From assembly GCA_964023275.1 (NCBI GenBank), contig OZ029921.1, positions 14,017,806 to 14,081,805 of the forward strand: DNA of 64,000 nucleotides, given 5' to 3'. Shown one piece after another: positions 11,584 through 22,210 of this stretch (the stretch's first letter is position 1; the number at the start of each line of letters is the position of its first letter). Position numbers and translations under genes: made by a program. The notes under the pieces were generated by a model that saw only the letters and a list, made by a program, of their open reading frames with translations, made no database searches and was not told the DNA's origin. The DNA is from Norana najaformis. Taxonomy: Eukaryota; Annelida; Clitellata; Crassiclitellata; Hormogastridae.

Positions 11584-11616
11584 ATGGTCTGGTTAGTTAA
11601 TCTGCCATTGCCGACC
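11584..11616 (+). repeat. 33-bp direct repeat, left copy (DR2-L)
   Basis: ATGGTCTGGTTAGTTAATCT and the following 13 bases recur at 13827-13859 with one substitution (G to C at the 13th base). This sequence is unrelated to the direct repeat around copy 1. Confidence 0.9.
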
Positions 11617-11832
11617 GATTATACTGGACAACAAATTTTTACAAAAGTCATGTTACTGAAATGAAATTAGTCAGTTCTTATCAATTTGTATGTGCTGAAC
11701 ACGAATATGACAGTGAAAATGCCGAATTGGCTCTAGTTTTTTTGTAATCTGAAATGAAGTAATTTTATATCGCACAATGCATGCCAATAGTGATACACTT
11801 ACAGTTAATATTTGTAAAAACCAGGTCATAGA

Positions 11833-13524
11833 CTAGTTCTTAGATTTTTTTGCCTGTCTCTTGTACAGCTGTTCGGGAGCATCTCTGCGGAGTGTCCAGC
11901 AGTAGTCAGCCAACATTGTAGTGGACCATTTTCCCTGGTACCTTTGCTCCATTGTTGCGATATCTTGATGAAAACGTTCGCCATGTTCGTTACTAACCAT
12001 ACCACAGTTGTCAGGGAAGAAATCCAGATGGGAATGAAGGAAATGCATCTTCAGAGACATATTGCAGCGAAATTTCTGGTACTGCTTGAGCATGTCTTCT
12101 ACTAGTTCCTTGTAGTTTTCTGCCCTAACATTCCCCAGAAAGTCTGTAGACACTAGACGAAAAGCATTCCATGCTTGTTTCGCATCACCCTCCAGCAAGT
12201 TGTTGAAGCGGTCATCTTTGAAGAGTTCTCTAATCTGAGGACCCACAAAAACTCCCTCTTTAATCTTTGCTTCGCTGAGTCGAGCGAATTTTTCATGCAG
12301 GTATCGGAAAGCTGGCGAAGTGCGGTCCATGGCTTTCACGAAGTTCTTCACCAAACCTAGTTTGATGTGAAGGGGTGGTAGTAGGATTTTGTGAGCCTCG
12401 ACCAGAGCTGGGTGCTGGATATTCTTCTGTCCAACTGCCATGTTTTGTCTGGGAGTCCATTCCTTCCGCACGTAGTGCAACTCTCTTGCTCGGCTATCCC
12501 ACTCACACAAGAAACACATATATTTTGTATATCCTTGCTGCAGTCCCATTAAAATGGCAACTACCTTCAAATCGCCACACAGGTGCCATTTGTACCTGTT
12601 ATAGTCAATGGAATGCAGTAGCTGTTTTAGGTTATCGTATGTCTCTTTCATGTGGACAGCATGCGCTAATGGAATAGACGGAAGACGGTTTCCATTGTGC
12701 AAAAGCACAGCCTTAAGACTCAGTGTTGAAGAGTCTACAAAGAGTCTCCATTCTTGTGGGTCATGAGTGATCTGTAAGGCATTCATGAGGTCGTCAATAT
12801 TGGAACAGAATACCAGATTACCTTCCTTCATAAAGAAAGGTTCCAACTGCTGATGGCGCTTTCTATATGAAGTAATTGTGACATCTTCTTCTAGAAGATT
12901 CCATGGTTGGAGTCTTGATCCTAGCAATTCTGCCTTGTTTTTGGATAAGTCCAAATCACGAACAAGGTCATTTAGTTCTTCCTGTGTTATTCTGTGTGGG
13001 GTTGATGATGCACCACAGTGAAAATCGGGATCACTGCACGCTGACGGACCAGGAGAAGAACATGTCGGCTCACCCTTGTCCTCATCAGATGAATCAAGGA
13101 AAATATATTCTGCTGGAGGTTCTGGAATAGGAAGTCCATCACCATGTGGAACTGGTCTCAATGCTGACGGAATGTTTGGGTAGACTATTGTCGACTTCTT
13201 TTGCTTCGTTATTCCACCGGAAAGAGGAGGAACCAAGCAGAAGTAACAGTCATCTACGTGGTTGCTTTGCTCTCTCCACACCATGGGAACTGCAAACGGC
13301 ATTGATGGTCTTTTGCCATTCAACCAATGTGAAAGCTGTGTTGTACATGTAGCACAGCATATATGCGGGGCCCATGGCTTGTCTTGGTCACCAACCTTGC
13401 ATTCGAAGTAAGCATGATATGCCTTCTTGACTTGATAAGTGATACTTTTCTTCTGGTTGGCAAATGTCACTTCCCCACAAATGTAACAAAAGTTGTCCAC
13501 AGTATTTACGCACTTCCGAGGCAT
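11833..13524 (-). CDS. Uncharacterised transposase-like protein, intact (563 aa)
   Basis: One uninterrupted frame. N-terminus: FCYICGE and HICCATC form a C-x2-C...C-x2-C arrangement that probably binds zinc, with W and P residues between. Next comes DDCYFC, then a proline- and serine-rich acidic linker (about 120-170). The conserved half holds LFVDSS with a candidate first Asp, CGDLKVVAILMGLQQGYTKY with a second Asp, MCFLCEWDSR, LPPLHIKLGLVKNFV, and NEHGERFHQDIATMEQRY with a candidate Glu. D, D and E in this order, with CxxC after the second D, resemble RNase-H-fold DDE transposases; this is inference from motif layout. I recall closely similar unnamed proteins as multicopy entries in arthropods, Hydra and molluscs. 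TATA and CRE-like sites precede it. The start is the first Met, shared with copy 1 and aligned with that of the third copy. Confidence 0.8.
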   Translation of the reverse strand: MPRKCVNTVDNFCYICGEVTFANQKKSITYQVKKAYHAYFECKVGDQDKPWAPHICCATCTTQLSHWLNGKRPSMPFAVPMVWREQSNHVDDCYFCLVPPLSGGITKQKKSTIVYPNIPSALRPVPHGDGLPIPEPPAEYIFLDSSDEDKGEPTCSSPGPSACSDPDFHCGASSTPHRITQEELNDLVRDLDLSKNKAELLGSRLQPWNLLEEDVTITSYRKRHQQLEPFFMKEGNLVFCSNIDDLMNALQITHDPQEWRLFVDSSTLSLKAVLLHNGNRLPSIPLAHAVHMKETYDNLKQLLHSIDYNRYKWHLCGDLKVVAILMGLQQGYTKYMCFLCEWDSRARELHYVRKEWTPRQNMAVGQKNIQHPALVEAHKILLPPLHIKLGLVKNFVKAMDRTSPAFRYLHEKFARLSEAKIKEGVFVGPQIRELFKDDRFNNLLEGDAKQAWNAFRLVSTDFLGNVRAENYKELVEDMLKQYQKFRCNMSLKMHFLHSHLDFFPDNCGMVSNEHGERFHQDIATMEQRYQGKWSTTMLADYCWTLRRDAPEQLYKRQAKKSKN

Positions 13525-13638
13525 TCCTGTTCTGTATTGTATCTAAATGGATAAAGTAATAATAGTTTTATAAAACAGTAACTTAAACTGTCTCGCACAA
13601 AGTCTGTAATATTGTAAATGCTCAACTGTTCCGACTCG

Positions 13639-13759
13639 CTTTATATAGTACACTGCTGACGTCATCTTACGTCAGCAGCCGACTGGCTGTAGTTTTACAT
13701 TGCATCAGAAAATGACGTAATCAACTGTGCATGATGTGTCCATGATGGGATTATACAAT
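13639..13759 (-). promoter_or_regulatory. Promoter of copy 2: TATA box and CRE-like sites
   Basis: On the minus strand TATATAAAG (13639-13647) lies about 115 bp before the ATG. TGACGTCA (13657-13664), TGACGTAA just beyond and TTACGTCA near 13713-13720 are arranged as in copy 1. Confidence 0.6.
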
Positions 13760-13826
13760 GAGGTGGAATATTATATCATTCTAGACTTATTTAGGATATT
13801 GTCGCAGTCCTACTGCATAAATTTAC

Positions 13827-13859
13827 ATGGTCTGGTTACTTAATCTGCCATTGCCGACC
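13827..13859 (+). repeat. 33-bp direct repeat, right copy (DR2-R)
   Basis: A 32/33 match to 11584-11616. On the reverse strand it continues a repeat terminus beginning CACTGTTGGTCGGC (from about 13866), suggesting the element inserted near the end of an older mobile repeat. Confidence 0.85.
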
Positions 13860-13892
13860 AACAGTGTTATCTGCCAATTGCTAACCCTGTTG

Positions 13893-13955
13893 CTGCTACT
13901 ACTGCTGCCACTACTGCTGCCTGCACCTGCTGCTGTCGCTGCTGCTGATGAAACC
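13893..13955 (+). repeat. Degenerate (CTG)n/(CTA)n microsatellite
   Basis: Trinucleotide run of CTGCTG, CTACTACTG and CTGTCGCTG type. The 85-codon frame across it is not supported otherwise. Confidence 0.7.
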
Positions 13956-13959
13956 ATCA

Positions 13960-15440
13960 TTTATTCGGTCCGACTGAATTTAAGATGCACGATGAACTTC
14001 AAAAACCGCCGATTGGGAGCGGAAGATTTGGACAAGGCCTTCTCTTGCGCCGCTAAGTGGATCCTGTCGCCAAAGAAAGAGTAGGACGGTCCGACCTCAG
14101 TTCCCAGAAACGAAGTCGTTAGACGGCGCTTCTTGTTGTGAACATGGCCTACATTTAAAAATAAGGCGCTGCAGGTGGATTCAATTTTCTGTCATTGGCT
14201 ACAACACCCACTACTTGTCTATTCAAACTCTGGCAACAACAACCGAACCGAATAGAACGGCTGGAAATAAGCCTTTCCATTTCAGTGGCCACTGGCCTGT
14301 AAATATTCGTTGCAACTGAATGGAAGTGGGCCTCCGCTGCGCCCCCACAGAAACCCGAAAACAAAGGCCAGACTCGGTAATAATGATTCGTGCAGTGACT
14401 TGCGAACAATTTGTAAAGCGCAGATCGAGGCGCAACATGAATTGGAGCGTCGAACCATTCAAAAATGCGGGAATCAATAATTATGGAGCTTTTGTTGAAG
14501 CCGGATTCGCCCTATTATCCGAGTGGTCATCGTTGCCATGGTAGTTGTGTAAACATGAAGATTTGTTTTGAATCGCCTTGGTATGGAATCAGTAAACTAC
14601 TCGATTCAAATGGCCATCAGACGTAATGCACTACATTATGTTCATGCGCTGCACGGCTGGTTTAAAACTGAACGACGAACGACAATGCTAATTGCATGGC
14701 ATTCGTGCTTTGTTGGATTCGCAGAAAGATCGGTTCCCGATTCTTTCTCGCGAATATTCCATCGCATGCGCCATTGCAGAACATGTAACGACATGAAACT
14801 GATGCGCTGTGCATTAGGCCTAAATACTGGAGATACACAAGTTACTTGTAACAGGCGATGGCTAGTTTTTGAACGCAATTTCGCTAAAAAAAATTAAATT
14901 GTCACGACCTTTGGAAATTTGGCGATAATTAGGGTTATTAATGTTGCAGGCAAATATTGGAAGTTACTAAGAGGATTTAGGAAAAGAAATGTGGGGCAAA
15001 ACTGACCACTTAAGAACAGTTTCGTGAACACTTTTCATGTCTCATATGCTTTTCCAAGAGATTATGCACTACGAAGTGCCTACATAAAAACAGTTTTGAT
15101 TTTAGATTAATTTAATACTTCAATCAAGTATATCGCGAGAAAATAGTATGCTCAGTTCTGCCAGTTTTGTCCAATCGATGAGGTGAAGCGGGATATCTGT
15201 ATTCTGTTTTGCATAACGCTTTATCTTAATCAAAGGTTCATATACTGTAAGGTACTGGTTACAAGTTCAGTTCCCGACAGAAATATTATACAGTAATTCG
15301 TAAGAATCAATATGAGCAATGGTTACCAAGGCCAAGATCCACGAGACCGAGGCCAGGCCCCACTAGGCCGAGGCCATGGCCAGAACCTTTGAGGCCAACA
15401 CCAATACGCATTAACGAAATGTGTACAGTCTTTCACAGAG
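13960..15440. other. No gene recognised
   Basis: Mixed-composition DNA. The plus-strand frame at 14568-14897 (109 codons) has no recognised domain or convincing splice sites. A short AGGCC-rich patch lies at 15325-15395. Confidence 0.35.
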
Positions 15441-15461
15441 ATTGAGTGAGGAGAGTGCAAG

Positions 15462-15736
15462 ACAGAAACGGAGACGAAGAAAGAGACATAAGCAAAGACG
15501 CAGAGGGACAGAAACGGAGACGAAGAAAGAGACATAAGCAAAGACGCAGAGGGACAGAAACGGAGACGAAGAAAGAGACATAAGCAAAGACGCAGAGGGA
15601 CAGAAACGGAGACGAAGAAAGAGACATAAGCAAAGACGCAGAGGGACAGAAACGGAGACGAAGAAAGAGACATAAGCAAAGACGCAGAGGGACAGAAACG
15701 GAGACGAAGAAAGAGACTTAAGCAAAGACCCAGAGG
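15462..15736. repeat. 46-bp minisatellite, about 6 copies
   Basis: A 46-bp unit (GACAGAAACGGAGACGAAGA and onward, ending GACGCAGAGG) repeats with near-perfect identity; GACATAAGCA recurs at 15485, 15531 and 15577. Because 46 is not a multiple of three, successive units are read in rotating frames. The minus strand is open in all three, giving one 46-residue Ser/Leu/Phe-rich periodic peptide. Confidence 0.9.
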
Positions 15737-15917
15737 GAATTTGCAGTTTTCATTTAAGCCCGTGCCAGGAAAATTCGAATCCATGAACAGTAATCATTGT
15801 AAATAAAAGTTTTCAGACTTGGGCGAGAAAACCAGCGACTTTAACATATGACAAAATCCAGTGGAGATCATTCATTTGCACACATCGCTGCCAGCGGCTT
15901 GCGTCATAAATCGTATT

Positions 15918-15995
15918 GATGCTTCTGCTGCTGATGATGATGGTGATGGTGATGATGATGGTGGTGATGGTGATGATGGTGATGGTGATGACGAT
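15918..15995. repeat. GAT/GGT trinucleotide microsatellite
   Basis: Imperfect run of GATGATGGT units. Confidence 0.85.
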
Positions 15996-16049
15996 AATGC
16001 ATATTTTATACTTCTTTAATGACTTGTCAGTAATTATTGTGATATAAAT

Positions 16050-16980
16050 TATAAGATAGACAGGCGCCAGTTATAAAATGGTTATGAAATGCGTAATTTT
16101 GCACCGCAGTGACCATTTCCCTTAAAATGATGTCGTGAAAGATGCAAGCTAAAGCCAGTAGCGTAAACTTTCGAATACTATGATTATTTTTTAAACGACA
16201 CATTTATTCCGTTGCTCAGAGATAAATTTTTAAACGACCGTAGAAATATATTTTGAAACAAACTGTCTAAATTACATTTGAGACACATTTTTGCAATAAC
16301 TGTAACTAGTACTCATACAGTACACGTGATTTATCATGAACATAGTCATATTATTTCCATGAAGTTGTCTTTCTACAAAAGTTTCGCTAAGTTTCTCAAG
16401 ATCTGATACAGGCCAGTTTTATCCTGTGTTCCCTTAGGCCGTTTGAATCAATTCACTTTGATGTCGCCGGGAACTACATCCTCTAGAATGGCAATAACTT
16501 TCGTCAGCCATCTTTTAATGAAACACTAAATTATGTTTAGTTAGGCCTACAGATACCCGCAGCATAAGACTGTTTGTAACTGAAACAACAGCGACAAAAG
16601 AAACAACGAAGTTGGCCATAACACAGACACGCCTACCATATTTTGCGGGTAAATCTGTATTAATGCCATAAAGTTTTCCTTTGGAGCTTCATAAGCCTAT
16701 TATATGTGTAACTGTATGCCTATGTATTCATAAACAAGAACAACATTGTGTATTCGAAGCTGAAGCACGTGCTTTTGCGTAGTATAAATAGAAAATGAGC
16801 GCAAATAAAGCAAATAAAGCAATGATAACAACGAGAATGTGAATGAAAAGAAAACAACGATGATCAGCGTTACACGTCAGGACTTTTTGCCTTTTTTCAT
16901 TAACAATAAACGCTGCACCAGATTGTTCGTTTATTACAACCACGCATTTAAATCAACATCGGCTGCGTTGCCTCATATTT
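16050..16980. other. No gene recognised
   Basis: AT-rich non-coding sequence with one TAGGCCTA near 16545. Confidence 0.4.
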
Positions 16981-16983
16981 GAT

Positions 16984-16994
16984 GAGGTTGATGG

Positions 16995-17026
<32 letters not shown>

Positions 17027-17056
17027 ATGATGATGATGGTGATGATGATGATGATT
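16984..17056. repeat. (GAT)n microsatellite
   Basis: Run of GAT with a few GGT and TAT interruptions. Confidence 0.85.
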
Positions 17057-17752
17057 GACTCCAAACCCTTTGCTCCACGAACCGGGGTCAATTGGTTGTT
17101 CCTTTTGCACGTTCTTCGGTGATGCAATCTAGGGGCTTTTCAGCCTGAGTCAGCGCTTGAAACGGCTCTCTTTCGCTGAAGCTTAGGTGGGAAAGCCTCT
17201 GAGTAGATATAATGAAGAGGAGCTATATAAATTTACTGTATGAATAAATTAACGAATTAATTCATATACGGTCTATAAACAAATGAATGAATGAATGAAG
17301 TAATTATTGTTCTAGGTTGGAACATATTAAGCTCTTTTTAACAATAATTATTATGTAGGCTATGCCTACTGAACTGAAATGAACAAAACTTATTTTATTA
17401 CCAACAATTTGTAATACAATACAAACAATCACATAAGCCTAACAGTGGGCGTCAAACGGGAAATTCAGAACGAACCAAGTTGATCCAGCTATTTTGCCAC
17501 TCTAGGCTCTATTACAAAATCCAATTGCATTGTTACTCGGGTTGTCTTGATAGACTTTAACAGAGACGAATAGTCAATAGTAAGAGAAGGCAAAACAGAC
17601 AAAAAATTCGGCAAAACATTTTGCAATTCTCGAACGAATGGCGCAATCTGTGCAAGTGAGTCTTAATTTATAATTATGACAAATGACAAAACAGATCCTT
17701 GAGACGTCAAAGAGGAACAGACAGAATATGATGCCACCGCTTAAGCTAGAAG

Positions 17753-17876
17753 TTACACTATATCTACGTTGACGATGCCTGTGGCTGCTTTCAATAGGGA
17801 AGTGAGGACAGTCCTACTCCGCAGAACTGACATCCTTCTACAGTCTGCTGGATCCTTTAACTTCAGAAACAAAGCC
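17753..17876 (-). CDS. Possible terminal exon with dibasic site
   Basis: On the minus strand a strong acceptor (TTTGTTCTTATCTGCAG) ends at 17877. One frame then stays open to a TAA at 17753-17755, encoding ALFLKLKDPADCRRMSVL followed by RSRTVLTSLLKAATG and a short tail. The RR pair could be a prohormone cleavage site. It lies 1.5 kb downstream of the signal-peptide exon at 19.4 kb on the same strand, but phases do not match for direct splicing (phase 0 gives only 12 residues before a stop). A missing middle exon or an unrelated origin must be assumed. Tentative. Confidence 0.22.
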
Positions 17877-18769
17877 CTGCAGATAAGAACAAATGAAGGA
17901 CTTTGAGGAGCCCCCTCTGCCGGTTGAAACCCGAAACTGCGGACAGTCTCTGCCAAATTGGAACCCAAACTATCCACTTTTTCAGAACGGATTATCTTTA
18001 TCCTGTTTGGAAATGATGCTGGTCTAACGGAAAGTACAGTAATTCTTTAATTGCGATGGAGACGACATGAGAATTTAGGAGTCAATGGATCGGCTACCAA
18101 CTCATTAATCGGAAAGCATAATATAATTTCATACTAGAATCTGCTGGCAGTCCAGCTCAGAGTCACTCGGTGCAATGTTTGTTCCTTTTCAAAGAGTCAG
18201 GGATCGAAGAAAATTACTCGACCAACATGTGGCTAAATCGCAAAGGACAGTGACAGATGCTCATTAATTTATATTCTAATCGCATATAAAAACTTCGATA
18301 GCTCCACTGAACCAACGCACGCCGCATCAATCAATATTTGCTTATGGATGAACTCAGTATGCTTGTCGAAATCGTGGGTGAGTCAATTGAAAGCCAGAAG
18401 CGCAACTGTGCATGTAGGAAACAGGGAAACAGCCAACGGGGCAAATGTAACCGGAAGAAGTCATAGACCTGTTTCAGTCGTAGTCTCCGGAAGACCACCA
18501 CAGACTCTACGGAACAATTATGGGCTGGAGAAGAGTTTTAGTGTCGACGTTAAAGGTCACCAATAACTGTTTTGTTCTCGGGCCATGATGGTCAGATTGA
18601 TTTCGTCGACTGGCGATGAGCCTTGGGTTCAGCGAAGGCAGTGCTGCTCGCCAAAATGCAACATGTCTTATTGGAAGCCATTTCAATGACTTTAGGATTG
18701 GGATTATTTTAGTATTCTTTCTGCATTTATTAAGCGCCACTATATAATGAATAAGCATAAATCGACGGC

Positions 18770-18890
18770 GCTGAGCAATGGCGAGTGAAGGACTTGCTCA
18801 AGGTCCCTACATAGTAACAGTCTCAGGCGAGGTTCGAACCCGTACTGTCCATGTTACAAGGCAAACGCTCTATCCAATCGTATTCCGTGT
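18770..18890 (-). mobile_element. tRNA-derived SINE, copy A (partial)
   Basis: On the minus strand an A-box-like GATTGGATAGAGCG (18866-18879) is followed by GGTTCGAACC (18831-18840), the canonical B box, at tRNA-like spacing. The body AGGGACCTTGAGCAAGTCC follows. The same order and wording occur at 32.5 kb. Its 5' tip is diverged and no tail is visible. Confidence 0.7.
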
Positions 18891-19359
18891 TTGTTCATGC
18901 CTTAAAGTGCTTGTGGTGCCTCTAGCTAAAGCCTACTGGACTCTGAAATGTTGCTGCAGAAGTACAAGAGAGTTGCTTAGTCAACATGGCTTTAGATCAG
19001 GACATCAATCGAGGGCACGAGAGCAGAAGAGAGAACAAGATGATTTGCCGTTGGATGTTTTAAATGTCGTCATAATTGGACCTGAATTCCAAATTAACGC
19101 GATTTAATTTGCGTGATTTGCTCATCACGTTCCTAAAAGCACAAATTCCACGACGGAATTTAAAACCCTAAATCTAGGATGCACGAGGCAAAGCCCCAGC
19201 GAAGCGAGTTCCTCCTCTGCCCTATGTGGCTTTTGTTCATAAAAACAAGCGTAGAAATTGTAAAATAAAATAGAAAGCTCCTAGAACAGATGACGTCCGG
19301 GTGGCGGACGTCTGGACGACTCCTATATGTCTCTTGAATAGGAAGGGCAAAGTTCATAC

Positions 19360-19461
19360 CTCGTTCGGCTTGACGTCTGATGGCATCGACTGAGTGGGCA
19401 ATATTAAGCAAAATCCAAGCAGTACGGTCGTCAGCAACATGGCAGTGATCTTCGTCTCCAT
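19360..19461 (-). CDS. Signal-peptide exon of a secreted peptide or protein
   Basis: ATG at 19461 (minus) sits in a good Kozak context (ACAATGG). The frame begins METKITAMLLTTVLLGFC and continues through LILPTQS to MPSDVKPNE, ending at a strong donor (GAG, then GTATGA) exactly in phase 0 after 34 codons. The charged start, long hydrophobic core and small or polar region (cleavage likely near PTQS) are a textbook secretory signal. An upstream acceptor (TTAATTAG, ending at 19490) would provide a 5' UTR exon. Such short first exons are common in neuropeptide and hormone genes, but the mature product is not visible, so no family is assigned. The next exon should lie at lower coordinates. Confidence 0.5.
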
Positions 19462-20316
19462 TGTAGCTGCTTCGATTCTTTGTTAGAACCTAATTAACAG
19501 ATTCCACATGCGCGCCTAAACATTAACATTTAATTCCTTTAAAATGATTCCATAGCATATCTTTTATATATCATTGACAGCCTGATAGGCCACCCTTTTA
19601 CAGGTTTTATAGACATCAAGCACATTTTCAGATATATTTTTTTAAAATCCGGCTTAACATTATTATTACATAAAGATAAAGAGTCAATTTTATTCGGTTT
19701 CCGACCAAATTTTAGATAATTCTTTATAATAATGAACTGCGTTTTGTTTCCAGGAACATGAAACACTTTTGTATCCAGTTCTCATAATTCGGTCTATTTA
19801 TTAAGTATCCAGAATGTACTTCCATTTTTATTACTTCTGTGTTTTGATTGTATTAGGCTTTCTTTACCGCAATGAATTCTGTCGGTTTGATGAATTCTTA
19901 GGACAAGCGTTTGTTTCAATTCCTAAACCGGCGCCGATGAAAGTTTAAGTAAATAAAAGTGCATATTAAGTAAGCTAATACCTTAGGTATAACTTACAAT
20001 TCTTTGATTTGTGTGCAACTTAGCAGATCGTTTTGAAGTCTCAGTCTGAGATGCTGCGTAAAAGTCCTGCGAAGTGCTGCTGATCTGTTTCAGGCGAGAA
20101 GGCGGTTATCTGCGCGCGAGTATGCGAGGCCAAGCAAATGCGGCGTCAGTCTGTGCTCCTCGAGTGCCAGCGGTGCTCGCGCGCTACCTGTCGCTTGAAA
20201 GCCCGCTATAACGTCACGGCGTTTCACATGCGTGGGATTTGGTAAGCGGAGTGAGTGTGATGCCCACAAGCGATACACTCAGCTGAATTATTTATCAACT
20301 GTCGCTAGCTGAAAAA

Positions 20317-20383
<67 letters not shown>

Positions 20384-20412
20384 TAGGCAGGCAGGCAGGC
20401 AGGCAGGCAGGC
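20317..20412. repeat. (AGGC)n tetranucleotide repeat
   Basis: About 24 AGGC units with one AGGT. Confidence 0.95.
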
Positions 20413-20750
20413 ACATTGGCAATTCGCGTGATTGTTAATAAAGTAGACGTTGTTTAATTTAATACTTTTAATTAGCCTTACCAAGTCAGCTAAATATGGG
20501 GTAAAAACATCGGCAACAATCACTAGATTGTTATTGACAGTTTCCCAGTGAACATCATTAATGCCAAAACAAGTGCCCCACGCACATGCACATCAACGTC
20601 ACAGTGGTATATCGTATTTGTGCATAATAGTTATATAGCACCTTTAATCATGCCAGGGCATGAAAGGAGTTAACGAAGGTGAAATCCTTCTTGTATTTCC
20701 CTCGATTTTACCACTGCATGTGAAGCTCATGATGATAATTAATTACCAGA

Positions 20751-20767
20751 TAGTGTGTGTATGTATG

Positions 20768-20801
<34 letters not shown>

Positions 20802-20806
20802 TGTGT
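20751..20806. repeat. (GTAT)n tetranucleotide repeat
   Basis: GTAT/GTGT run on the plus strand. Confidence 0.9.
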
Positions 20807-20895
20807 GGGTTGATCGAGGAGCTAAAAAATAGCTATAAGAGATTTTCTTAATTGCGTTTTCAAGTATATGATGGAATTCAGTGAGTAATATTCGT

Positions 20896-21030
20896 GTAGA
20901 TGATGATGATGATGACAACGACGACGACGACGATGATGATGATGATGATCATGATCATGATGATGATGATGATGATGATCATGATGATGATGATCATGAT
21001 GATCATGATGATGATTATCATGATGAAGGC
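20896..21030. repeat. (GAT)n microsatellite with GATCATGATC dyads
   Basis: GAT units are interrupted by ATCATGATCATG, so the tract contains several self-complementary blocks. All frames across it are low-complexity (poly-Asp, poly-His or poly-Ile). Confidence 0.9.
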
Positions 21031-21396
21031 GACTATGATGCACTGAGAAACTCCAGTAGACAACGAAGTGAGTCTGTTTTGTGAGCGGGGAAGAATAACC
21101 TTTACTTTAGGGCGTCGCTGGTGTTCCACTGAAAGGAAGTCTCCGAAAACGAGTTCTCGCGAGAGTCTTAAGCCAGGCGTTATCGTAGCCTAGTACATTC
21201 CGCGTGGATGGATTTATTCGATGGTCTCGCTGGATCAATGAACCCGACAACAATCACGACCACTCCCTCTGCATTCGTTCCAAGAGCATAAATTCAAAGA
21301 ACGCGATGAATGAAGGTATGAAATTAGCAAACGAATGAATACGAACTCTGGTCGACTTATGAATTATTCCACAGCGCGAAACGTCTGTCCTTTCCA

Positions 21397-21427
<31 letters not shown>

Positions 21428-21540
21428 CACAAATATGCATGTACATAAAATATGTGTACATATTACACAAATACATGGCACAGGTATTAGCAGAAGGCAT
21501 CGAACTCTATATATAGGGTCGATTTTCAGTCTTCCTCAAT

Positions 21541-21712
21541 CGGAAGAGAGACAGAGACAGAGAGACAGACAGGGATAGACAGAGACAGAGACAGAGACAG
21601 AGACAGAGACAGAGGAGACAGAGAGGGGAGAGAGAGGAGACAGAGAGACAGAGAGAGACAGAGAGAGACAGAGGAGAGAGAGACAGAGAGAGGGAGAGAG
21701 AGGGGGAGAGAA
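21541..21712. repeat. (AGAC)n/(AG)n purine tract
   Basis: AGACAGAG-type units with GAGGAGA interruptions; strictly purine-rich apart from C. Confidence 0.9.
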
Positions 21713-21837
21713 AGGTGCGCAGTTAATGCAGCTACTTCCAGTTTTACTCGATTTACGAGGTTACTGGATCGGGAATCGTCATGCATGAATGTGTCAGCCT
21801 ATCTGGATGCTGGATGCTTGGTGATACTGCTTCATCA

Positions 21838-21946
21838 TCATCTTTTTCTTCTTCTTCTTCTGCCTTCTTCTTCTTCTTCTTCTTCTTCTTTCTTCTTCTT
21901 CTTCTTCTTCTGCCTTCTTCTTCTTCGTTTTTCTTTTTCTGCTGCT
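21838..21946. repeat. (TTC)n tract
   Basis: Mostly CTT/TTC with two TGCC interruptions. It is followed by GCTGCTG and GGTGGTGG runs to 21973. Confidence 0.9.
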
Positions 21947-22117
21947 GTTGCTGTGCTGGTGGTGGTGGTGGTCTTTAGCATCTGCCGTATTCTGTTGCAG
22001 TTGCATGCAGTCATCACAGACGATTCGAATAATTTGTCTGAAAGCGGCTCAACATCAGCGTTCAACAACTGCGCCCTAATATTTACAAGGAAATCGGTGC
22101 TTGTCGTGTTATGTTCA

Positions 22118-22210
22118 GATTTTCACAATTAACAGACTCTCTGATACATATTTCACGATCTGTCCTGATTTTCATAATTAACAGACTCTCTGATATATCT
22201 TTCATAATTA
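22118..22210. repeat. 49-bp tandem duplication
   Basis: GATTTTCACAATTAACAGAC at 22118 recurs as GATTTTCATAATTAACAGAC at 22167, followed by similar sequence. Confidence 0.75.

Larger units (their letters stand above)
11617..13826 (-). mobile_element. TIR DNA element, copy 2 (intact ORF, one TIR kept)
   Basis: The TIR end is at low coordinate (TTAT then ACTGGACAACA at 11619-11633) and lies beyond the 3' end of the gene. The gene's 5' side ends at CCATGTAAATTT, exactly where the similarity to copy 1 starts, and adjoins the right 33-bp direct repeat with no TIR. The core is about 97% or more identical to copy 1 by eye and in inverse orientation 6 kb away. Copy 1 kept the 5' TIR and copy 2 the 3' TIR, so together they outline a full element with a block of roughly 150 bp at each end. 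Confidence 0.8.

Noticed and set aside
15323-15784. 153-codon minus-strand ORF with 46-residue repeats
   Set aside because: Explained by the 46-bp minisatellite; three frames are open at once.
18831-18879. Functional tRNA gene
   Set aside because: A and B boxes are present but no acceptor stem or anticodon arm pairs properly; it is a SINE.
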